DNA of 53,705 bases, from contig NC_049997.1 of assembly GCF_000003815.2 (NCBI RefSeq), positions 664,774-718,478 on the forward strand, written 5' to 3'. The notes beneath the pieces are model-generated. The model made no database searches. It was not told the DNA's origin and saw nothing but the letters and a program-made list of their open reading frames with translations. How positions within the stretch are numbered: the first letter of the stretch is position 1; every line of letters starts with the position of its first letter. The stretch comes from Branchiostoma floridae (taxonomy: Eukaryota > Chordata > Leptocardii > Amphioxiformes > Branchiostomatidae). The translations under genes were made by a program, and so were the position numbers. Of the stretch, positions 41,815 to 52,332 are shown piece after piece.

Positions 41815-43372
41815 ATGCAGACCTTCTTGAAGATTCCACCCCGGACTCGTCCATTTTTAATTTTACATTACGTCACAGACTCCCGCAGCAACTGCAACTG
41901 TGCGCCCAAGTCTGCGGTTTTCTGCGCATTTTACGTCAGCTTCTACCCAGTTTCGGTTGTCATCGGTAGCAGGACATCTTTAGGTAAGAAATGGCTATCC
42001 TTACATTGTTCACTCCGTTGTTAATGTACATTGAAAGGTGTTTTCGTTTGTGAAATTTGTCAAAAAAACGTTGTATGAGAACTGTGGAACGCTGGTACCG
42101 AAGGCAAGTGCTGACAAGCCACTGCCGTCGTTGTGTATCTCCGTTTGTTGTCAAAAACATACATGAACTGATAACGTTAGTAGTCGAAATCAGTTTTCCT
42201 TGGGAAAGGGCTAAAGATACTTCCACACGAGATGTCATGGTGTTTTCTGCATCATTTCTGTTTTTTGACGGTAACTAGTTATCTTTATTTTGATCGTGAC
42301 GACGTCCACATACTAGTATTCTTCTGTGGGGAGGGGGGGGGGTCAAATATATCATGCTGCTTATTGTGTAACAGTGGGGTTTAAGCGCTGCCAAAACTGA
42401 CCACGCCAGTTGCTCTAGAGCTTTTGGTGTTGTGGTTTGCACGTTGGATTTGTAATCCGCCGACCCAGGGTCGATCCCCGGTATCGGCATGTTTGTTTCT
42501 TTCTGTTTTTTAATTTATAATTTTGTTAATATTAATATTAATTCATCCTTTGGACTGTGATTTGTGTAGATGTTATACCAAATGTCACTCGTTTGACTTC
42601 TATATGATGGCTTTAATTTCATTCATGTCAATCGTTTTTGATCCTGTCAGTTGTACTTTTTCATTTGCAAGTACAGCTTGTGTATATGTATTTATTGTAC
42701 CTCTGTTGCCATATTCCTTTATCATTCAAAAGCATTGTGCATTAACATTTTGAGGTGTCCACAAATGTGTAAAACAATGATTGACATGTCTCTATGTTTG
42801 TTTTTTCAGCAGTAAGAAGATTGTGCTCATGACACACAGCAGGTAGGGCCTGTTGTCTTTTGTCGCTAGACTTGCATGTACATGTAGGTGTAGACTGTAG
42901 AGACAGGTGCAGCATTGGGATCGACGAGAAGATTATGTGTAACACAAACACATTGTTATCTTCTGACAACAATATGTATTCTTTCCAAGTCAATGGTATA
43001 ATTATTCAAATATTTGATTGATGTCTGCCTTGAAATGCCAAATCTCACTCTCCTGTTTGTATCATTCAGATGGGACCTCTAGAGAAGAAAACAATTGGTC
43101 CATGAGAAGCTGTACGTAGGAGGAGGCACACAGATCTTGTCCCAAGCAGCAACAGATTGATGGCAGATTGTAAGTAATTGTGGAAATGTGTACTGTTTTC
43201 AAATCTGTCTATAGTTTGATGTCTCTGCTTTGCATTGATATTCTAACTTCCCTGTTTCTGTCCTCCATACCCCTCTACAGAAGAGAAGAAGAGCTTGGTC
43301 CATGACAAACTGTATGTGGAAGAAGCAGACAGACTTGATCCCAACCAGCCAGAAAAGGACACGCAGATATAG
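41815..43372 (+). CDS. Possible small two-exon gene of unknown function
   Basis: A convincing terminal exon (43281-43372, acceptor CCCCTCTACAG) encodes EKKSLVHDKLYVEEADRLDP and then NQPEKDTQI before TAG. It needs one preceding base. The exon 41815-41983 (donor TTTAG|GTAAGA) ends in phase 1 and opens with an ATG: MQTFLKIPPRTRPFLILHYV, then cysteine-containing sequence with PKSAVFCAFYVSFYPVSVVI, a possible membrane segment. Joined, they give 86 residues. The last exon is acidic/charged and looks coding; the first is less certain and may be an untranslated leader. Family not recognised. A decayed extra copy of the last exon lies at 43083-43169. Confidence 0.35.
42413..42488 (+). ncRNA. tRNA-derived sequence, Thr(TGT)-like (SINE or tRNA pseudogene)
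   Basis: An anticodon arm TTGGA-TTTGTAA-TCCGC with anticodon TGT (42451-42453) is followed by a T arm CCAGG-GTCGATC-CCCGG (42465-42481), close to a B-box (GGGTCGATCCCC). The 3' end TATCGGCA has no matching 5' acceptor strand and the D arm is poor, so it is not a functional tRNA by inspection. It is probably the head of a SINE or a tRNA pseudogene. Confidence 0.45.
43083..43169 (+). pseudogene. Decayed duplicate of the 43281 exon with splice-like borders
   Basis: GAGAAGAAAACAATTGGTCC and ATGAGAAGCTGTACGTAGGA align with GAGAAGAAGAGCTTGGTCC and ATGACAAACTGTATGTGGAA of the terminal exon. It keeps an acceptor-like CCTCTAG and a strong donor GTAAGT and is 87 nt long. In the phase of the neighbouring exon it hits TGA after seven codons. 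Confidence 0.55.
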
Positions 43373-44099
43373 ATTGCAACCGATTCTGAAAAGATGTATA
43401 AAAAATTATATTTTGACGGAATTGTAAATTTTCTGCGATTCTGCAGATTAACTTATAACAATGTAAAAACTTTACCTCAAATTACATGTATTTACATTAA
43501 GACAATCAGGTTGTGAGAGCAGACAAGTGTAAAATTGCCATTTTGTAAAAGTAAAACTGTAAAGACTGAAAGTTTTTTTCATTCTTTTTGTTCTTGTCTG
43601 TGTGTATGTTTATGCGCGTGTGTTTGTAAGAGAGAGATGAGATACTAGTAATCATTCTGAACTTCATCCCACTTGCTATCCAACGTGCCATCACCATTTT
43701 TTTAATACAATAAGACCAGAGACTTCATCGTTGTCAAGACGTGTATACCAAAATTGCAAAGGCCCTGGAGGTATATATCACAGGCATTTCCATACAAAAT
43801 TTTGTTACAATACGATGGCAATACGGAGGGACCAAACATGATAATAAAAATGGTCATAAATTCATCATCTTGAAGTGATATATGCCAAAAATGTTAAAGT
43901 TCTACCTTTCATATGCCGAGGGCACCCTTATAGCAAATTCCATGTTATTCTGTTGTAATACGAGACCACAGAAATCTCCATTATGGAATGTTTGATTTTT
44001 TTTCAATTTATGTGATTGTGGAATAGCATTGTTGCATGGGCAGAGGGGCGGATTGAAAATGGTTCATTTGCTCATAAGTAGATGTCGGCCTTAGTAGTA
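43373..44099. other. No gene recognised
   Basis: Probably 3' flank of the candidate gene ending at 43372. No canonical AATAAA immediately downstream; GTATAAAAAATTAT is the nearest AT-rich signal. Confidence 0.35.
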
Positions 44100-44240
44100 G
44101 TTCATTTCGAGAAATTACTGTTAGAATGTTCTATTTTTACGCAGGAGTGATTTGGAACAGTTCAATTTTGCATGGGAACGGGTATGGCTGAAATATGCTG
44201 TATTTGCTCTCAAGCAAATGTCGGCCTTTCTAGTTGAATT
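44100..44240 (+). repeat. Single copy of the 12098-type repeat unit
   Basis: GATTTGGAACAGTTCAATTT, TGCATGGGAACGGGTATGG and TTGCTCTCAAGCAAATGTCG with GCCTTTCTAGTT match the end of the array at 12590-12772 and, inverted, 48560-48690. Confidence 0.75.
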
Positions 44241-44589
44241 CTTCGTTTCTTCTCAGGCGACAGCTATTTTCTGGGGGTTGAAATCCCACCCGAGGCTATA
44301 ATAATCTTCCAAGCCATGAACCAATACGAAAGTTGTGGTGCATCTTTTGTAAAACATTACAGGGATTGTGGAAAAACAAAGGGACCAGTCATGTTGTCTA
44401 TAATTTGCTCAATATCAAGTCGTTAAGTCAGGCGACAGCATTTTCGACGTTTAAATGAGAACGAGCCATGAATGCCTGTTCATATAATCTGTTCATTTTC
44501 TAATATGTTCAACATCCAGTCCATCAAATATTTTCAGGTCCGTTTTTTTCGGACCGGTTGGGCCAGTTGTCTTGTATGCAGGGGTTGTC

Positions 44590-45474
44590 AAACGTTAACT
44601 GTTCCTTAGGGGGTAGCGGGAGACGATGGCAGACACCAGTAATTGAGGAAGCAGATTTTGCAGGTGTGTCGGGCAGCGTCCATTCAACAGTTTGTAATGT
44701 AATGTAAGTTAGCAAGGAACAAAGGCATGTATGTATTGTTATTCTTCAAATAAGTTGAGCCTACCTTTTACTTATCACAGCTGGACTTAGGTTATATAAT
44801 GAAATTATTATGTTCAGTATGGACGTCTTGAAACCCTGAGACTGTTTACAAAATTGGCATTGTTATTGGGTCGCGGTGCCAACACTTATCTGCCGGTCTT
44901 AATTTGGCTCTTTGAAATCTGATCGGACCAAACATGCCAGATGAAATCACCGAATACGAAATATTTTCAATATGCTCTTGGTACACTTTTTTGTAGCATA
45001 ACTTGAAGTTTTCTGAGAATACCCTTTTTTCATGGGTCCGGCCAATATGATCAAATTGATAACGGCATTATTACGTCATCTTACGTCATCGTAACGTCAA
45101 ACGTCAATTACTTGTCAGATATCGACATCATGTCCTAAAAATTTGATGGCCCTACGGCACGTCGTGTTACAGTTATAGGACTTAGAAGTGGAGGGCCTAA
45201 AAAGCCCCCCCCCCCCCCCCGGTCCAGAGATGACCAAAAAAGCCCGGTCTGAATAGGGTAAAGGCGATTCCATTGGATTTTGTTTATTTGAATTCAGCTG
45301 ACGCGAGTTATTAAAACGTTTCCCACAATTGCATTTAGTATTCAATACACGAAACTACTGTGATATCTGACTGCACATTTAACAAATAAAACAAAATACT
45401 GCACTATCAATGAAAATCGGCAAAATCTGATGTGATGATTTCCTTCGTACACTACTCATGGCAACGCCCACATG
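44590..45474. other. Intergenic region upstream of the GPCR
   Basis: Contains an 18-C homopolymer tract (45207-45224 or so), the repeated phrase TTACGTCATC near 45071, and no supported exon. Confidence 0.4.
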
Positions 45475-45482
45475 TGACGTCA
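45475..45482 (+). promoter_or_regulatory. CRE palindrome upstream of the GPCR start
   Basis: TGACGTCA, a perfect cAMP-response-element consensus, 98 bases before the ATG, next to further ACGTC-type bases and a TATATGC motif at about 45490. Suggests CREB/ATF control; inferred from motif only. Confidence 0.4.
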
Positions 45483-45579
45483 GACGACGTATATGCAGGA
45501 CGACGGCGTCGTTCAGCTCTAATACGTCCGTCCACTCTACTCTTCCAAAGTGTCTCAATTCCACGCCTGCTGTACTAAC

Positions 45580-45971
45580 ATGTCTAACAACACGACAGCT
45601 CAACTAAACGTGACAAATGCAACGGCAGAGTTTGACTGGGAGCCGTATTTCTACGCGAGTTCCCCGTATAGAGAACTCCAGCTGGTGTACCTGGGCGGCT
45701 CGCTGCTGTTGGCGGTTGGCGGGAACACCGCGGTGCTGCTGACCGTCCTTCTCACAGAGGACCTCCAGACGCCGGGAAACGTTCTGCTCTGTGCGCTGGC
45801 AGTCTCCGACATCTTCCAGGCAGTCAGCAAGATCTCGGTGGCCATGTATTTCCTGGTCGTACGAGAGTCTTTAGCATGCGATGCCTTCCAGATGGCAGCC
45901 AGCTTCGCGTACCTTTTCTTCTCGATGTTCTCCATCTGCATCATCGCACCCATCTCACTGGATAGATACTG
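45580..45971 (+). CDS. GPCR exon 1 (N-terminus, TM1-TM3, DRY)
   Basis: ATG in context ACTAACATGT (A at -3). Donor ATACTG|GTAACG, phase 2. Without splicing the frame reads W then TAA at 45973-45975. Confidence 0.85.
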
Positions 45972-48900
45972 GTAACGTTACTTGTCTTTCTCTTCAATCA
46001 CTGCACCCATCTCACTGGATAGATACTGGTAATGTTACTTGTCTTTCTCTTCACTCACTGTACCCATCTCACCGGATAGATACTGTTAACGTTACTTGTC
46101 TTTCTCTTCAATCACTGCATCAATCTCACTGGATAGATACTTGTAACGTTACTTTTCTTTCTCTTCAATCACTGCACCCATCTCACTGGGTAGATACTGG
46201 TAACGTTACTTGTCTTTCTTTTTAATCATCGCACCCATCTCACTGGATAGATACTGGTAACGTTACTTGTCTTTCTTTTTAATCATCGCACCCATCTCAC
46301 TGGATAGATACTTGTAGCGTTACTTGTCTTTCTCTTCACACATCGCACCCATCTCACTGGATAGATACTGGTAACGTTACTCTTCTTTCTCTGGTAAGGT
46401 ATAGATTATCAAGAAAATATAAAAATCCCATTGTTTAAACCAAAATCAGTGATTTTTTTAAGATTTGCCTTTCAGAAACCCGTTGCAATGGAAACACGGA
46501 AAATTCTAAACATAGACTATTTTTTGTAAATTCCTGCCAACAATATTTTAGGAAAAGTCACCAAGTTTGTTTTTTCTAGCACAAGCCTTTTGGGACCTAT
46601 AGGACGTCGAAGTAGGCGCGGGCACTTTTAGCCCCCACCACCACCCCCCCCCCCCCAGTCTGGATAGGGTTAAAATTGTTGCTGCCTAAGATTTAGAGAA
46701 GATTAACACGTTTGTGTCTCTAGTTCGGTTATGCTTTGTGCGATATGAAAATTACCGGGGCCTGAAAAACGTACTCTTCTGGTCTAAATAGAAGTGTACG
46801 TATGAAGCAGTTGAAACTGTGCATTTTTTTTCTATATTCAAAAGCACATTACAAGGACAATATGGCACTGCACTAATATCAACACCGCCACATAACAAAT
46901 TACAAATGAATTAAGGAACTTAGGTAAGTAGTCAACATATCAGTGCGCCGAGTCCCACCACTCCAAGACATACAGGAGTCCAATTAGCCTAATTAAGTAC
47001 ACATGAAAAAGAAAATTAACAAAAGTAAAGTTGAGTTGGGACTTCTATATCTACTTGTGAACTTGACTGATACAGTCATGTAGAGGTAGAAGCGCTTAGT
47101 ATCCTCAATGTTAGTCTGCGTGAGTTGCATCGTTTTAAAGTTGTACTCAGACGGTAGCAACGTGGAACCTCTGAGGATAAAATGTAATATGGCATTGTCT
47201 GACATATTATTAAGGTTAACTCGATAACCAAGTAAATCTGCAAGATTGCCGAAAAATTCTGATTGATCCCAAATGAAGCATATAGTGTAATACAGATTCG
47301 CAACGACACCCGCGTCTACAGGAGGCACTGGGAGACTCCTTGGATGAACAAACTTTGATTGAGAGCACAGGTGCCGGTGCGAAGCCGAACAAGAAGGGCG
47401 CAGGTGTAACGAGGACCACAATCATAGTGTGGGGGACGATTGGGACGTACTAATTTGATTAGGTGTTTCCGAAACAAAGAGTAACGTAAGTAACAAAAAT
47501 TAAGGTCCAAATCTATCAGTAGATTGCATCGAAAGTCGAAAATTTGACCTATTTCTGAAATTGTAACAAGTACCTTGGGAAATTTCGGGGAGGGGGTCAA
47601 ATCTATAATGTACCTCCGTGTTAGGCAATGTACTATTTTTTAGAATAAAGATAGACGATGAATATGGCGTTTACTAGAGAGAGTCTCCCAACCTAGTTCT
47701 TGGCAAACAGATTTGTAAGATGAGCCTTTAACTGCTCCTGATACGATAAGAGAACATACATTTAAATTCGTCCAATAAGATTGGAGTCCTCGGCAGTACA
47801 ACCATGCCAAACAACATCCGCATATTCGACACAAGGGCGAATAAATGGCTTATAAATCGTTTGTAAAACTTTATGAATTAATTTGAATTTTACGCAACGA
47901 AATACTTGCTTAGACCTTTTAGCGAGCATCTGAATGATGTGGTTGTGCAAAGACAAGTTAGAATTCAAAATCACTCCAATATGTTTGTGGAATAAAACTC
48001 GTTTAATTTCAGACGTTCCAAGATAAAGGGGGGTGGGTGGTTGACAGGGGATCTTTTAGCAGAAAATACCATTTCTTCATTTTTTTGGTGGATTTAAATC
48101 CATCAAACATTCATGGGACCAGGACAAAATTGTAGATACATCAGAGTTGAGTCGATATGCAGATGCAATTGGGTCTTCAGCAACATCAAGCAGAAAACTG
48201 TAATCCACAAATAAAAAAAAAGTAAAGTTCGATTCGATATAGACCTCTTCGTCTTCTCAATTCTCGACACACCCCTTCAGGTTCATCTATTCCCCTCTAC
48301 GCTACCCGGGCATCATGACCAAGACCCGCACGGCACTGCTGACAGGGGCTGCCGCACTCCTGTCCTTCATCACTGTCGTTCCACCTCTGATCGAAGGAGG
48401 GCGTGACAGCTTCTACCCGACCTACATCACGTGCAGGTATGATTACAGCAAAATCTTGACAATCTTCGTCTTGTTCATTTTAATGTTTAATCAGTGATGC
48501 CAAGCACGTAGGTCCTTCATCCATGGCCATTTGATTCCTCTATTAAAAAAAAGCTAAGGCTGAGATGAACTAGAAAGGCCGACATTTGCTTAAGAGCAAA
48601 TACAGCATATTTCAGCCATACCCCTTCCCACGCAACATTGGACTGTTCCAAATCACCCCTGCGCAAAAATGGAACATCCTCTTAACAGTACATTATCCCC
48701 CAAAGTGGACTGGTATTGTGAATTGACTCCAGGAAAAAACAGAGCTTGCTTCTATTTTTCAGAAAATGACAATAATCACACCTTCCATTCAGAAAATTTT
48801 CATCATGACTGAAAATTGTTGAATGACTTCATGTAGTGTCATTAACAATTTTCAGTACGATAACTAGGTGTAAGTTTAAAAAAGTATAAGCTCCTTGTGA

Positions 48901-51900
48901 TGTGGGTACATTTATTATTGCAATGAACTTTTTTTATTCAAGTGGGGCATACGATTTAATAATTATCAAGCAGGTGCAGGTACTGTAGGAGCGTTTGTTT
49001 TCTTCAAGNNNNNNNNNNNNNNNNNNNNNNNNNNNNNNNNNNNNNNNNNNNNNNNNNNNNNNNNNNNNNNNNNNNNNNNNNNNNNNNNNNNNNNNNNNNN
49101 NNNNNNNNTTACTTTGTATGCAATCAACCATCGAGCCTATTCTTATTTTAGTTTACAAACTTCCTGCAGACCCGGGAAGATACGATTGAACTTGTTTCGA
49201 GGATTTATTTTCGTCTGTCTGGTCAGTCTGTTCATACCCTGGCGCTGAGAGTGTTTTATTGGGCTGAAACTCTGGCAGTTTAAAGTTACTTACAATTTAA
49301 ATGTTCAAAGTTTATGCCAAACAACAACAGCACTAGGAAATGTGGCCACTATAGACAGGTGGTCACTATAGAGAAAATGCTGATCTATTGACTAGGAGCC
49401 ATACGTTACACATGATTTCAGTACACTGATCATTAATCATATAAACATTGCACAGGTAAGCCAATTGTTTAGATGTACAATTAAGTTCAAATAATTCTGA
49501 AGAGAAATATTGATGAGAAAATAATCATTCTCGCCACTGTCTAACTTATAATTACGTATCAAAACTAAACGCAGATTTTCTAACTAACGCACCTTTCGCC
49601 GACTTCATCATAGGACCGCCGGCTATCAATCAAACACGGCTGTTGATTAGACTTAGAGTTTCAAACAGTCATGTGCTGTGTGCCAGTTGACAGCGAACTT
49701 CATGCTACGTGATGTTTTACATTGCTTGGACCTTCTTTCCTACAGCGGTGCTTCTACAAAATATTTAGACTGTAATACTGAGTTTTATAGAATAGAATTT
49801 GACACAGAACAGCGTTTTTTGCTTGGTATTTTTTTTGAAACATGTCCGTGGGAATATCAGCGAGGCGGCGACGTAGGGATATCAGACCGTCAACAAAAGT
49901 CGCACGGCGGCTAACGGCGCAGCGAAGATACTAGCGCTATAAATAAGCGCTTCAACTAAGGATGGCAACCCGTACAATATTTTTGTATACTGTTGAGCTA
50001 AGTAAAGTTTGTTGTTTATGAGGTTTTAGTTGTCTTTGAAGCTTTGACCCGAAATATTTTAAAGTCAAACTGCTGAAGAGAAGTAAGTGACTGCTACGAT
50101 TATCGTAGATATGGCCCTAAAAAACTGATAAAAGAAGCCTTCTCAATAGCCTAAAATGCAAGAGCTTCCGGGGGGGCTTCGCCCACCTGGGTCCCCCCCC
50201 CCCCCCCCCCACAGTGGCCCTGCCCCTGGACCCCGCCAGGGACATTCGGCGGCCCCCGGACCCCTGTCCGACGCTTTGAAAAAATCCTGGCGAGAAGTCT
50301 GTACGGCCTGAGTCTTCAAGNNNNNNNNNNNNNNNNNNNNNNNNNNNNNNNNNNNNNNNNNNNNNNNNNNNNNNNNNNNNNNNNNNNNNNNNNNNNNNNN
50401 NNNNNNNNNNNNNNNNNNNNNNNNNNNNNNNNNNNNNNNNNNNNNNNNNNNNNNNNNNNNNNNNNNNNNNNNNNNNNNNNNNNNNNNNNNNNNNNNNNNN
50501 NNNNAAAAAAAGTGCTGTAATTAAGCCTTTTTACAGTACTTTATGCCAAAAATTTTACTTGGATCATTTTACCAACTATATTATGCCTATCTATACCAAA
50601 TGTTACTCATACCAGGGTACAGGGGTGCAAAATATACCGTTATAAGACCGTCAACAACAGTCGCACGGAGCTAACAGCGCAGCGAAAATACCATCGCTAG
50701 CGTTTCAACTTCGGATAACAAGTTATAAGTACTGTTGAACTCAGTAACGTTAAAGTTTGTTTTTAGTTGCCTTTGACGGTTTGACCTGAAACAGTGTTAC
50801 GCTAAACTCCTGAAGAGAAGTTAAGTGACTGCTGCGATTATCATAGATATGCCCCTAAGAACTGATAAAATATAAAGCCTTCTGAATAGTCTAAAATGCA
50901 AGAGCCTTAGGCGGGCTTTGCTCCCCCTGGCGGGAACACTGCTATATACGGGATCATGAGGCCCCGCTTATGAATATTAATTAGCCTTTGGCCTCCTCTT
51001 CGCTGATTGGCTAGGTCTTTGATTCAATTAACTCTCCGGCTGACGCGCACAGGTGTGGCTCTGTGCGGGGTCACGGAAGGTCACGTCAGGAGGCCAAAAG
51101 AAAACAAATTTCCCCTCAGAAAAGTGCCAAAATTAATCATTTTAAAGTTGTTTATGTCAAAAATCTTACTTGAATCTTGTTACCAAGTATCTAATGCCTA
51201 TCTATACTAAATTTCAGGTCATTTAATTGTAATACCAGGGTACAGGAACCAAAAGTGTCCTTTTTTGGTCAAAAATTGGCCAAAAATCGCAAAAATAAGC
51301 ATTTTGTTGCACTGTACACCAAAAGTGTTATTGAATTTATATGAAGGGATTATCAAGGCACATCTGTGTCAAATTTCAGCTCATTCGGTTGCAATACCAA
51401 GGTACAGGAGCCAAAAGTGTCCTTTTTTGGTCAAAAATTGGTCAAAAAATCGCAAAAATAAGCATTTTGTTGTACTGTACACCAAAACTGATATTGAATC
51501 TATATGGGGGACTTATCAAGGCACATCTCTGTCAAATTTCAGCTCATTTGGTTGTAATACCAGGGTACAGGGGCCAAAAGTGTCCTTTTTTGGTCAAAAA
51601 TTGGTCAAAAAATCGCAAAAATAAGCATTTTGTTGTACTGTACACCAAAACTGATATTGAATCTATATGGGGGACTTATCAAGGCACATCTGTGCCAAAT
51701 TTCAGCTCATTCGGTTATAATACCAGGGTACAGGGGGCCCAAATATACAGTTTTGGTCTTAAGATGACCAAAAAACCTTAATAAAATCATTTAAGAGACA
51801 GATATGGAAAAAATGAAAAAACACCCGAGGGTATTGGCCCACTCTACCTTTGTGCCAAATTTCAAGTCATTCGGTTGAGGAACAACGGAGATACCGTGTT

Positions 51901-52332
51901 CTGAAGATTTGACAGGAGAAAGAAAGAAGAAACATTACGAATACAATATATTTCACCATACCTATGGTATGGCTGAAATATAATAAGGTTCAGGACCTAA
52001 CGACCTTTCTTCCGGCACTCCTAACTGGTTCCCATTCCACTGCACCATAGGTGTCGCTGCTTACGTAATTACAGTCGCGGTTGTAAACGCAAAGTATATA
52101 CATGCTTACATAGATCGGTAATGTTAGCCTTTGAAAGACATTTTCAACCATATTGTAAATCGTAGAAAGTCTGATAATTCATTTAAACGTTAACTTTGTT
52201 TTTTGTGCTAATTTTGCGTCTGTTTTATTTGCATCATCACAGATATGAAGGACCCGCGCGGCTGATCAGACAGACCCTGAGTAACACGTGCTTCATCGGT
52301 ACTTTGGTGGTGATGTTCGTCTCTTACTACAG
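45580..52332 (+). CDS. Rhodopsin-class (class A) GPCR, 5' three exons, continues beyond the window
   Basis: Exons 45580-45971, 48281-48436 and 52243-52332 join in phase 2 throughout. The N-terminus carries sequons (NNTT, NVT, NAT). TM1 has VGGNTAVLLTVL (GN motif); TM2 has GNVLLCALAVSDIFQAV (LAxxD-type); TM3 has ACDAF (the conserved cysteine) and SICIIAPISLDRYW (DRY). Intracellular loop 2 and TM4 follow in exon 2: FIYSPLRYPGIMTKTRTALL then LSFITVVPPLIEGG. Extracellular loop 2 has YITCR, a candidate disulphide partner. Exon 3 carries TM5 (NTCFIGTLVVMFVSYYR). TM6-7 exons must lie past the right edge. It acts as a plasma-membrane receptor coupled to G proteins. Subfamily and ligand are not recognisable; the amine/melatonin-like branch is only a guess. 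Intron 1 starts with a 57-bp minisatellite. Confidence 0.85.
45944..46390. repeat. 57-bp tandem array made from the GPCR exon 1/intron 1 junction
   Basis: CACCCATCTCACTGGATAGA with TACTGGTAACGTTACTTGTC starts at 45947 (the true exon end) and recurs at 46004, 46061, 46118, 46175, 46232, 46289 and 46346: eight units of exactly 57 bp. Each unit holds the codons for APISLDRY plus a 5' splice site. GT is kept at 45972, 46029, 46143, 46200, 46257, 46314 and 46371, and lost in unit 3 (ACTGTTAACG). Confidence 0.95.
46457..46673 (+). repeat. Dispersed repeat family R1, copy 3
   Basis: GCCTTTCAGAAACCCGTTGC, CCTGCCAACAATATTTTAGG, GTCACCAAGTTTG, a C-run, and CAGTCTGGATAGGGTTAAAA. Same block order as 11143-11333. 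It lies in GPCR intron 1. Confidence 0.8.
46990..48230 (-). mobile_element. Decayed CR1-like reverse transcriptase fragment in GPCR intron 1
   Basis: Read on the minus strand from 48230 down: VDYSFLLDVAEDPIASAYRL (a degenerate FADD region), ILSWSHECLMDLNP, then GVILNSNLSLHNHIIQMLAK and YKPFIRPCVEYADVVWHG, ELGWETLSSKRHIHRLSLF, and a C-terminal part ending in SDNAILHFILRGSTLL. The catalytic motif is altered and at least four frameshifts or stops separate the pieces. Family assignment rests on the YxPFIRPxxEYA.xVWHG and LGWxxLxxRR-type motifs. Confidence 0.8.
48281..48436 (+). CDS. GPCR exon 2 (IL2, TM4, EL2)
   Basis: Acceptor ACACCCCTTCAG; donor GTGCAG|GTATGA. Encodes FIYSPLRYPGIMTKTRTALL, TGAAALLSFITVVPPLIEGG and RDSFYPTYITC. 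Phase 2 in and out. Confidence 0.85.
48560..48690 (-). repeat. Inverted copy of the 12098-type repeat unit
   Basis: AACTAGAAAGGCCGACATTT, GAGCAAATACAGCATATTTC and GACTGTTCCAAATCACCCC are the reverse complement of 44100-44240. It lies in GPCR intron 2. Confidence 0.75.
49009..49108. other. Assembly gap (100 N)
   Basis: Exactly 100 N in GPCR intron 2, cutting the dispersed repeat shared with 30680-30940. Confidence 0.95.
49109..49849. other. GPCR intron 2, no exon recognised
   Basis: Contains a short duplication TATAGACAGGTGGTCACTAT but no supported exon; the 78-codon frame at 49678 runs into repeat sequence. Confidence 0.35.
49850..50320 (-). repeat. Dispersed repeat family R2, copy truncated by a gap
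   Basis: GACCGTCAACAAAAGTCGCA, AAGTGACTGCTACGATTATC, CTAAAATGCAAGAGCTTCC and a C-run match the later copy at 50640-50960 in the same orientation and 40540-40880 inverted. Confidence 0.75.
50321..50504. other. Assembly gap (184 N)
   Basis: 184 N between two copies of the same repeat family, where misassembly is likely. Confidence 0.95.
50640..51985 (-). repeat. Dispersed repeat family R2, long copy
   Basis: Runs from GACCGTCAACAACAGTCGCA through the GC-rich block and ATTAATTAGCCTTTGG to AAACATTACGAATACAATAT with TATTTCACCATA at the right end, inverted relative to 40176-40960. It contains the 163-bp tandem block. Confidence 0.75.
51241..51781. repeat. 162/163-bp tandem repeat, three units
   Basis: TACAGGAACCAAAAGTGTCC starts at 51241 and recurs at 51403, 51566 and, diverging, 51729. 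The open frames of 119 and 146 codons here are repeat artefacts with a 54-residue period. Confidence 0.9.
52243..52332 (+). CDS. GPCR exon 3 (TM5)
   Basis: Acceptor GCATCATCACAG; donor CTACAG|GTACGT. Encodes YEGPARLIRQTLSNTCFIGT then LVVMFVSYYR. Phase 2 in and out, matching exon 2. Confidence 0.8.

Noticed and set aside
45881-46225. 114-codon frame with repeated HPSHWIDTGNVTCLSLQSL
   Set aside because: It is an off-frame reading of the 57-bp array; the GPCR uses another frame with clear TM motifs.
51265-51781. 119- and 146-codon frames with KNWSKNRKNKHF-type repeats
   Set aside because: They mirror the 162/163-bp tandem repeat; the frame shifts between units because of the one-base length difference.
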